From: RBG-13-68-16 sp041494245
Lineage (GTDB): Bacteria > Acidobacteriota > Thermoanaerobaculia > Thermoanaerobaculales > Thermoanaerobaculaceae
NCBI GenBank assembly: GCA_041494245.1
Contig: JBGQAK010000004.1
Span: 124,001 to 188,000 of the forward strand
Direction of reading: 5' to 3'
Length of the DNA stretch: 64,000 nt
This document shows positions 58,384 to 64,000 of the stretch, in pieces. A program made the position numbers and the translations under genes. Positions within the stretch are counted from its first letter, which is position 1, and each line of letters starts with the position of its first letter. A model generated the notes under the pieces. The model saw only the letters and a list, made by a program, of their open reading frames with translations, did no database searches and was not told where the DNA came from.

Positions 58384-58725
58384 CTACGGCGCGAAGCTGC
58401 GCACCGCCGTGGGCTCGTCCTCGAAGACTTCCAAGAGCGGCAGGATCTGGCTGAGGTGCAGGGTGGAGCGCACCCGGTCGCCCGGTCGCAGCAGCTTGAT
58501 CGAGGCGCCGAACTCGGCCGCCAGCTTCCAGCTCGCCACCAGCTCACCCACACCGCCGCTGTCCATGCGCTTGACCTTCGCGAGGTTGATGAGGACCTTC
58601 CTCCACCCCTCCGACAGAAGCTCGTCCACGACCTCGCGGAGGAGAACCTCGCCGTCCTCTTCCACCAAGTCTCCGCGGAGGTCCACAATCACGACATCGT
58701 CGGCATGGCGAACCCCGGCACGCAT
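58384..58725 (-). CDS. STAS-domain anti-anti-sigma-like protein
   Basis: 113 residues. INLAKVKRMDSGGVGELVAS carries the phosphorylatable serine of anti-sigma factor antagonists (SpoIIAA-type). Its partner kinase is not in the window. ATG at 58725. The start codon overlaps a sigma-54-like promoter on the other strand, so it is divergent from the first PilZ gene. Confidence 0.82.
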   Translation of the reverse strand: MRAGVRHADDVVIVDLRGDLVEEDGEVLLREVVDELLSEGWRKVLINLAKVKRMDSGGVGELVASWKLAAEFGASIKLLRPGDRVRSTLHLSQILPLLEVFEDEPTAVRSFAP

Positions 58726-58740
58726 GGCACGATTGTAGCC
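58725..58740 (+). promoter_or_regulatory. Near-consensus sigma-54 promoter for the first PilZ gene
   Basis: TGGCACG-ATTG-TAGCC: perfect -24 element and GG/GC spacing (10 nt), one mismatch (TTGC read as TAGC). +1 near 58751, about 100 nt before the pseudoreceiver-PilZ gene. Overlaps the divergent STAS start. Confidence 0.35.
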
Positions 58741-58848
58741 GCGTTTTGCCCGTCTGTCCTTCCCGCGCCTGCAAGGGAGAAGGCCCCCGATCATCACGGC
58801 CGTTTCCGGCCGCGTATGGTACACTTTTTGAAGGAGTGCTGAACGGGC

Positions 58849-59592
58849 ATGTACGGCGCACAGCGCAATACGCTGGTGGTAGGCTTCGGGCGCGAGTCGT
58901 TCGACAATCTCGTTAAGGTCCTTCGTGCAGCCAAGCTCCACGCCGAACACGAGCCGACCGCGACGAGCGCTCTGGAAGCCATCGGGTTCCTGCCGTTCGA
59001 TGCGATCGTAGCCGCCTTTCCCCTGCCCGATATGGAGATGCAGGATTTCCTCGACGCTGTGCGCAGGGAGGGCTCCAACTGCCGGAAGGCGGGGGTCGTT
59101 CTGATCGCGCCGCAAGACCTGTTCGAGCAGGCGCAGCAGTTCCTCGGTCGGGGCGCCAACCGGGTGCTGACCCCCGAGGACCTCACCGACCAGTTGCCGC
59201 ACGTGCTCTCCCGCCTCTGCGAGGTCCCGCCCCGAGTCGCGGTGCGAGGCAAGCTGCGCCTGGAGGTCGGGCTGTCTCCCCGCGCCGGCCGCCGCACCTG
59301 CCACAGCGAGAATGTCTCCTTCACCGGCATGCTGATCAGGTCGGACCGCACCTACCCCATCGGCACCCAGCTCAGCTTCGAGCTCACCATGCCTGGGGAC
59401 AGCACACCGATACGCGGGCTTGCCGTGGTCGTTCGCCGGACGCTCGAGGAGCGTGAGACCGTCAGCGGCTTCGCCGTGCAGTTCCTGTCGTTCCACGACG
59501 ACGACAAGACCAGGTTCCAGCACCTTCTGACTCGGCTCCTCGGCGTGAGCGGCGCGTCCGAGCCCGAGGTCCGCGTGGCACAACACGAGTAG
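58849..59592 (+). CDS. Pseudoreceiver-PilZ protein 1
   Basis: 247 residues. Residues 1-120 have a response-regulator fold (NTLVVGFGRESFDNLVKVLRAA, FDAIVAAFPLPDM), but the phosphorylated Asp is replaced by Ala56, so it cannot take phosphate in the normal way. Residues 125-240 are a PilZ domain with RVAVR (R129-R133) and NVSFTG (N155-G160), the c-di-GMP-binding residues. Likely a c-di-GMP effector controlled by protein contact. Paralogue of the next gene. A sigma-54-like site lies about 100 bp upstream. Confidence 0.85.
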   Translation: MYGAQRNTLVVGFGRESFDNLVKVLRAAKLHAEHEPTATSALEAIGFLPFDAIVAAFPLPDMEMQDFLDAVRREGSNCRKAGVVLIAPQDLFEQAQQFLGRGANRVLTPEDLTDQLPHVLSRLCEVPPRVAVRGKLRLEVGLSPRAGRRTCHSENVSFTGMLIRSDRTYPIGTQLSFELTMPGDSTPIRGLAVVVRRTLEERETVSGFAVQFLSFHDDDKTRFQHLLTRLLGVSGASEPEVRVAQHE

Positions 59593-59798
59593 GAGCCGCC
59601 CGACACCCAGGGAGTCCTTGACCCGCCTGGCGTGTCGGATCGCCCAACGCGCACCGGCGTCGGACGAGCAACAAGACTCTTCCGGTCGAGCAAACCCGGA
59701 GGCGGGGGAGCTTGGAGAGAGAGGCGGAACGCAGTAAGCTTTTCTCAGGCTGCTTGCGGTCGCACGGCAGCCAGTCGAGAGGAGCGGGGCAGGCGCAC

Positions 59799-60497
59799 AT
59801 GTACGGGGTGCAGCGCAGCACGCTGGTCGTCGGCCTGGAAGAGCAGCTCTTCCAGAGCGTCGCCTCCGTCCTGAGCGCCGCCAAGTTCTACGCGGACTAC
59901 GCGGAGACAGCCACCGGCGCGCTGGAGTCGATCGCGTTCCTCCCGTTTGATGCCATCGTCGCCGCGTATCCCCTCCCCGACATGGCGACCCAGCAGTTCC
60001 TGAGCGCGGTGCGCAAGAAGGACTCGCCCTGCCGGCAGGCCGCGCTGGTCCTCCTGACCCCGCGCGGGATGCTCGAAGAGGCGGAGGACTTCGTTGGCAA
60101 GGGCGCCAACCGGGCGCTCGCCGTCGAGGACTTCGCCCAACACCTGCCGCACGTGCTCTTCCGCCTCCTTGAGGTGCCACCGCGCTTCGCCATGCGGGCC
60201 ACGTCCCGCCTGAGGGTCCAGGTCTCCTGGGGCATGACCCAGGCCCTCTGCCAGACCGAGAACCTCTCGGCCCACGGCATGCTGATCAAGACAGACCACA
60301 CCTACCCGGTGGGGACCCAGATGACGTTCGAGCTGACGATGCCGGGCGACACCAACCCGGTGCGCGGGTCCGCCGTCGTCGTGCGGCACACAACCGAGCA
60401 GCGCGAGCGCTTGAGCGGCATCGCGGTGAGGTTCTCCTCGTTCGAGGGCGACGACAAGAGGCGCTTCGAGACCCTCCTCGCCAAGATCGTGAAGTGA
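59799..60497 (+). CDS. Pseudoreceiver-PilZ protein 2
   Basis: 232 residues, paralogue of the previous gene at every position compared: the receiver also has Ala56, and the PilZ motifs are R129-R133 (RFAMR) and N155-G160 (NLSAHG). ATG at 59799 starts MYGVQRSTLVVG. 206 bp of non-coding DNA separate the two, so each may have its own promoter. A 6-bp hairpin follows at 60502-60517. Confidence 0.85.
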   Translation: MYGVQRSTLVVGLEEQLFQSVASVLSAAKFYADYAETATGALESIAFLPFDAIVAAYPLPDMATQQFLSAVRKKDSPCRQAALVLLTPRGMLEEAEDFVGKGANRALAVEDFAQHLPHVLFRLLEVPPRFAMRATSRLRVQVSWGMTQALCQTENLSAHGMLIKTDHTYPVGTQMTFELTMPGDTNPVRGSAVVVRHTTEQRERLSGIAVRFSSFEGDDKRRFETLLAKIVK

Positions 60498-60501
60498 ACC
60501 T

Positions 60502-60517
60502 GTCGCCTCCAGGCGAC
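60502..60517. terminator. Small hairpin after the second PilZ gene
   Basis: GTCGCC/GGCGAC with loop TCCA, 4 bp after the stop codon. No T-tract. Confidence 0.35.
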
Positions 60518-60612
60518 CCGCGCGCGCTCACCAGCAATCCCGGAAAACCCAGCTCCTGTGCTATTCTCCGGGGAGTTCAGAGGTCCCCAGCGGGAAAGGA
60601 CGGTGTCGGACG

Positions 60613-61269
60613 ATGCGCGTGGATCGGTTCTTCTCGCCGACCGACCTTGCAGAGATCGAGAAGGCCGTTCGGGAAGCGGAGGCGCAGACGGCTGGCGAGA
60701 TCGTCCCCTATGCGGTCTCCCACTCGGACCACTACGAGGCCGCCGCGTGGAAGGGCGCGACGCTCGGCGCGTTCCTGGCGGTGGCGCTGGCCGCCCTCGT
60801 TCACTGGCGGGCGGAGCTGTGGGGCGGCCCCACCGTGGCGTGGATCGCGCTGCCTCCGCTCGCCGGAGGAGCCCTGGGGTACCTCGCGCCAGCCCTGATC
60901 CGCCCGTTCAAGGTGTGGCTCGCCGGACGTGCCGTCGTGGACCACCACGTGCGCCAGAGGGCCGCCACCGCCTTCCTCGAAAGTGAGGTCTTCAAAACAG
61001 CCGACCGGACCGGCGTCCTGGTCTTCGTCTCGCTGTTCGAGCGCCGGGTCGTGGTGCTGGGCGACGCGGGGATCAACGCACTGGTCGGCCAGCACGAGTG
61101 GGATGCAATCGTCGGCGAGATCGTCGCCGGCATCCGCGCCGGTCACCCCGGGGCGGCGCTCGCGGCTGGGATCCGCCGGTGCGGGGAACTGCTCAAGCGC
61201 CGGGGTGTGACCATCCGCCCCGACGACACCGACGAGCTCCCCGACAGATTGCAGACGAGGGAGGAGTAG
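60613..61269 (+). CDS. TPM-domain membrane protein 1
   Basis: 218 residues. Soluble TPM-type fold (MRVDRFFSPTDLAEIEKAVREAEAQTAGEIVP) with two hydrophobic segments (GAFLAVALAALVHW, LPPLAGGALGYLAPAL). Probably works with the next gene. TATTCT at 60562-60567 could be its -10. LemA, the usual third member of this group, is not present. Confidence 0.78.
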   Translation: MRVDRFFSPTDLAEIEKAVREAEAQTAGEIVPYAVSHSDHYEAAAWKGATLGAFLAVALAALVHWRAELWGGPTVAWIALPPLAGGALGYLAPALIRPFKVWLAGRAVVDHHVRQRAATAFLESEVFKTADRTGVLVFVSLFERRVVVLGDAGINALVGQHEWDAIVGEIVAGIRAGHPGAALAAGIRRCGELLKRRGVTIRPDDTDELPDRLQTREE

Positions 61270-61271
61270 CC

Positions 61272-62207
61272 GTGCGGGTCTTCGCGGGACGCGCCGTGCC
61301 GGCGGCGCGGGCATGGGTGCCCGTCGCCATCGCACTGGTGTTCCTCGCGTCCTACGCAGACGCAAAAGAAGTGCCGTACCTCTCGGGGCGGGTCAACGAC
61401 ACCGCCGCCATGATCCCGACCGAGGTCCGCACCAGGATCGAGGGCGCTCTCAAAGAGCTCGAGAAGCAGACCGGCGCCCAGGTGGCCGTCCTGACCATCG
61501 ACAGCCTGGACGGGGAGCCGCTCGAGGACTACACCCTCAGGGTTGCGCAGACCTGGAAACTCGGCCGCAAGGGCGTGGACGACGGTGTCTTGCTTCTGAT
61601 CGCAAAGGATGACCGCAAGATGCGCATCGAGGTCGGCTACGGGCTGGAGCCCAAACTCACCGACCTGCAGTGCAAGCGGATCCTCGACGACGTGGTCCGC
61701 CCTGCCTTTCGCAACGGGGACTTCGGCGCGGGGGTGGAGTCAGGTGTAAACGCGATCATCGGAACGATCCAGGGCAAGGATGTGATCCCGGGACGCTCCC
61801 CGTCGGGGAGCACGTCGGTGTCGGATCTTACCCTGGTCCCCAGGATGATTGCCTCGCTCATCTTTCTCGTGGTCATCGGGGTGTTTTCGGCGCTCGCACT
61901 CCTCGGCAAGGGCTGCCAGAGCTGGTTCCTGTACGTCTTCCTGATGCCGTTCTACGCAGTGTTCCCCTTCGCCCTCTGGGGAACGTTGGGCGCCCTTTTG
62001 ATTCCCGCCTGGTTCGTCGGCTTTCCCATCGCCAAGCACTGGCTCGGAAAGACCTCGGGCGGCAAGAGTTTCCTGGCGGCGCACCCGGGCCTCGTCGCGT
62101 TTGCGGCCTCCAGCGGGCACGGCGGATCAGGTGGGGGCGGGAGCTCCGGCGGTTTCTCGGGCGGCGGTGGCAGCTTCGGGGGCGGCGGCAGCTCGAGTAG
62201 CTGGTAG
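61272..62207 (+). CDS. TPM-domain protein 2 (YgcG-like)
   Basis: 311 residues. Signal peptide, TPM domain (YLSGRVNDTAAMIPTEVRTRIEGAL, KLGRKGVDDGVLLLIAKDDRKMRIEVGYGLE), membrane helices and a Gly/Ser-rich tail ending in SSSSW. TPM_phosphatase proteins are found in Gram-negative membranes; the activity is uncertain. GTG start 2 bp after the first TPM gene. Confidence 0.82.
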   Translation: MRVFAGRAVPAARAWVPVAIALVFLASYADAKEVPYLSGRVNDTAAMIPTEVRTRIEGALKELEKQTGAQVAVLTIDSLDGEPLEDYTLRVAQTWKLGRKGVDDGVLLLIAKDDRKMRIEVGYGLEPKLTDLQCKRILDDVVRPAFRNGDFGAGVESGVNAIIGTIQGKDVIPGRSPSGSTSVSDLTLVPRMIASLIFLVVIGVFSALALLGKGCQSWFLYVFLMPFYAVFPFALWGTLGALLIPAWFVGFPIAKHWLGKTSGGKSFLAAHPGLVAFAASSGHGGSGGGGSSGGFSGGGGSFGGGGSSSSW

Positions 62208-62269
62208 CGCGGCGATACCGACCTGCGGTTCTCGTTCCGCGCTCCGAGCAATGTGTCCCTCGGGTGGGG

Positions 62270-62695
62270 CTACTCGTCGAGCGAGTCCGGCCGCGCACGC
62301 CGCCCCTTGAGGCGCCCGCGCAGCTTTTTCTCCGCAATGCGCCGGTCCCTGGACGCTCGATGTGGCCGTGTCGGGACCCGCGGCGCCTCCTCGGCGAGGG
62401 CTCCTCGCATCAGCTCGATGAAGCGCTCCAGCGCCGCCCGACGGTTGGCTCCCTGGCTGCGGTGGCGCTGGGAGACAACCCGCAGCACCCCGTTCTTACT
62501 GATCCGGGTCGCGAGACGCGTCAGGATCAGGGCCTTCTCTCGCACCGGGATGCTCGGTGAGCCCACCACGTCGAACGCCAGCGTGACCCGGGTGGCGACC
62601 TTGTTGACGTTCTGCCCCCCGGGTCCGCCGCTCCGCGAGGCGGCAAATGACAGCTCCCCGTCGGGGATCGCGAGGCCCTCGGCGACCTCAATCAT
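62270..62695 (-). CDS. arfB: Alternative ribosome-rescue factor ArfB
   Basis: 141 residues. SRSGGPGGQNVNKVATRVTL carries the catalytic GGQ; the basic tail (RIAEKKLRGRLKGRRARP) enters the mRNA channel of a stalled ribosome. Releases the peptide on non-stop mRNA. Convergent with the TPM genes, and 170 bp from tonB, in which a 10-bp hairpin lies at 62735-62758. Confidence 0.93.
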   Translation of the reverse strand: MIEVAEGLAIPDGELSFAASRSGGPGGQNVNKVATRVTLAFDVVGSPSIPVREKALILTRLATRISKNGVLRVVSQRHRSQGANRRAALERFIELMRGALAEEAPRVPTRPHRASRDRRIAEKKLRGRLKGRRARPDSLDE

Positions 62696-62734
62696 GCGGC
62701 GCTCATCTTAGCTGGGGGACGAGGTAGGAAACCA

Positions 62735-62758
62735 GCCGTGCCGGTTGCCCGGCACGGC
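62735..62758. terminator. Perfect 10-bp hairpin after tonB
   Basis: GCCGTGCCGG/CCGGCACGGC with loop TTGC, 108 bp past the tonB stop on the minus strand. No T-tract. Confidence 0.45.
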
Positions 62759-62865
62759 CGCGCGGGAGTTGGATCAAATCCTTCACCGGCACTCCACGGC
62801 CAGGCGGTCCCCGGGCACTTGGGGCCGCCGAACGCACCCGCGTTTGGTGCGAGAGATGCCGAACG

Positions 62866-63585
62866 CTACGGGCTGCCATGGAGGTGGAACGTTACCGTCA
62901 CGGTCAGGTAGACGCTCACGGGCCGCCCGTCGAGGGTGGCCGGCTGGTATCTCCAGGTGCGTACCGCGGCCAGCGCCGTCTCGCTCAATCCGAAGCCGGG
63001 GTCCGTGAGCACCCGTGCGTCCACGACGTTTCCGGACTTGTCGATAATCGCCTCGAGGACCACGATCCCCTCCCGGCGCAGCTTGCGCGCGAGCTCGGGG
63101 TAGGCGGGCGCGCTCCGCACGACCGCGATCGGGGGCTTCATGGCCGGGTCGAGCCGGTAGACCGGTTCAGGCTCCACCTGTGGCCGGTCGGGCTCCCGCG
63201 GCACTCCTCCCGGCACGCCGTCCGGGCTTCCGTCGGGGATTCCCTCGGGCACACCGTTGGGAGCGCCTCCGGCGTCGGGCGTTCCGGGCTTCGCAGGCTC
63301 CGACGGGACCTCGACCGGCTGCATCGGAGAGCTCACAAGAGGCGGGTTCGCGCCGGTGTTCGGACCCTTCCCCTTCGGAGGGGGCGGGGGCGGAGGCGTC
63401 GGGGGGTGGAACTCGACGAAGCTCACCACGAGCGCCGGCTCCGGCACCCCGTCCACAGCCCACAGCTGGCCAACCATCAGGAAGCCCATGGCGAGCGCGT
63501 GGATCGCCAGCGCGACCGGCAGGGTCGCGAGCTTTCCCCTCACCTGCCGCCTCGGGTGCGATGCGATCAGGGTGGTGTCGAACAC
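62866..63585 (-). CDS. tonB: TonB-family energy transducer
   Basis: 239 residues. N-terminal helix (LATLPVALAIHALAMGFLMVG), a proline-rich linker (PPTPPPPPPPKGKGP, GVPEGIPDGSPDGVPGGVP) that spans the periplasm, and the C-terminal TonB domain (YPELARKLRREGIVVLEAII, ALAAVRTWRYQPATLDGRPV). It transfers energy to outer-membrane receptors. GTG start with GGGAGG upstream. ExbB and ExbD are not in the window. Confidence 0.9.
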   Translation of the reverse strand: MFDTTLIASHPRRQVRGKLATLPVALAIHALAMGFLMVGQLWAVDGVPEPALVVSFVEFHPPTPPPPPPPKGKGPNTGANPPLVSSPMQPVEVPSEPAKPGTPDAGGAPNGVPEGIPDGSPDGVPGGVPREPDRPQVEPEPVYRLDPAMKPPIAVVRSAPAYPELARKLRREGIVVLEAIIDKSGNVVDARVLTDPGFGLSETALAAVRTWRYQPATLDGRPVSVYLTVTVTFHLHGSP

Positions 63586-63716
63586 GGTGGCCTCCCTTCG
63601 CTTATCTCGGTAGCTTCTGCGCTTTGGACACCGCAGGGTGCCGAACCGAAACCGGAAACGGGTAGGATTGTGGCGATGAGGCGCTCGCCCAGGACAGGGC
63701 CTCCGGTGGAGAGAGC

Positions 63717-64000
63717 GTGAAGGTCACCTCAGCGAGCGAGCACAAGCTCACCGTCGAACGCTCGCGCTTCCACGCGCTGCTCTTCCCTGCGATCTCCGAG
63801 GAGGACGTGTCCGCCGTCGTGAAACGGCGGAGGGGCGAGCTGCGAAAAGCCAACCACCACTGCTGGGCGCTGCGCTACCGCGATGCCTCCAGTGCCCTCG
63901 TCGAGAGGTCGCGCGACGACGGGGAGGTGGGCCACCCGGGCCGTGTGCTGCTCGAGCTTCTCCGGCGGGAGGATCTCGAGGGTGCCCTGCTCGTCTCTCG
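63717..64000 (+). CDS. IMPACT-family (YigZ-like) protein, start only
   Basis: The first 94 codons are visible. KLTVERSRFHALLFPAISEED, NHHCWALRYRDAS and the RSRDDGEVGHPGRVLLELL block match the UPF0029/IMPACT family of unknown cytoplasmic role. GTG at 63717 with GGAGAG upstream. The remainder lies beyond the window edge. Confidence 0.75.
   Translation, partial: MKVTSASEHKLTVERSRFHALLFPAISEEDVSAVVKRRRGELRKANHHCWALRYRDASSALVERSRDDGEVGHPGRVLLELLRREDLEGALLVS

Noticed and set aside
58384..60180. 598-codon minus-strand ORF across the PilZ genes
   Set aside because: Only the last 113 residues (STAS domain from 58725) have family features; the rest is antisense to the PilZ proteins.
62878..63720. Plus-strand 280-codon ORF over tonB
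   Set aside because: Antisense to tonB, which has clear domains and a good ribosome site.
1..64000. tRNA genes, IS transposases or phage genes
   Set aside because: I looked in all intergenic gaps and saw no cloverleaf-type sequence, integrase or transposase; reading by eye can miss a degenerate one.

Overview
The window is a GC-rich (about 70%) bacterial chromosome segment with tightly packed genes, many starting with GTG or TTG and overlapping the previous stop by 1-4 nt (GTGA, ATGA and TGATG junctions). BamA, the lipoprotein exporter LolD/LolE, TonB, a DUF481 barrel and several lipoproteins show a diderm cell. The mix of SpoIVB-type S55 protein, DUF1684 lipoproteins, Rrf2-sufCBDSUT and ClpC recalls Acidobacteriota (Thermoanaerobaculia-like), but that placement is inference from gene content only. 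No rRNA, tRNA, CRISPR array, IS transposase or phage gene was seen.

Layout. 1-2.1 kb: start of fabF (cut by the window edge), acpP and murB on the minus strand, then an unusual intergenic region. It holds a consensus sigma-54 promoter on the plus strand, a candidate 88-nt RNA ending in a terminator, a leader ORF for murB on the minus strand, and an 87-bp tandem repeat array. 2.1-7.3 kb: a 1295-residue sigma-54 activator and aroA (minus). 7.4-14.8 kb: AmrS-type radical SAM enzyme, SMC, an O-antigen-ligase-like protein and an EamA transporter (plus). 15-18.9 kb: an outer-membrane-barrel-like protein, a DUF1684 lipoprotein and a secreted protein (minus). 18.9-24.2 kb: aroF, S55-domain protein, beta-propeller protein and coaD (plus). 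24.3-25.8 kb: four small envelope or zinc-ribbon genes (minus). 25.9-27.7 kb: beta-CASP RNase and a truncated YihY. 27.7-37.1 kb: ubiE-like gene, then the operon lysS-lolE-lolD-clpC-bamA (minus). 37.4-43.3 kb: DUF481 protein, DUF1684 lipoprotein, nucleoside phosphorylase, MBL hydrolase, DUF4097-like protein and an acyl-CoA carboxylase carboxyltransferase. 43.4-47.6 kb: a promoter followed by acpS, AMP-ligase, ACP, Kbl-type synthase and a small protein. 48.3-54.4 kb: rrf2-sufC-sufB-sufD-sufS-sufU-sufT. 54.5-58.4 kb: transglutaminase-like protein and an ABC exporter. 58.4-60.5 kb: STAS protein and two tandem pseudoreceiver-PilZ proteins. 60.6-64 kb: two TPM-domain proteins, arfB, tonB and the start of an IMPACT-family gene.

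How parts fit together. Envelope building dominates: murB, BamA, LolDE, TonB, O-antigen ligation and fatty-acid synthesis. The acpS cassette looks like a dedicated carrier-protein pathway ending in an alpha-oxoamine synthase. The suf operon is a complete iron-sulfur assembly unit with its own Rrf2 sensor. The observations I would follow first are the sigma-54 promoter and candidate antisense RNA beside a sigma-54 activator gene, the repeat element inserted between lolE and lolD with a 14-bp flanking duplication, the acpS-AMP-ligase-ACP-Kbl cassette, and the two PilZ proteins with pseudoreceivers.
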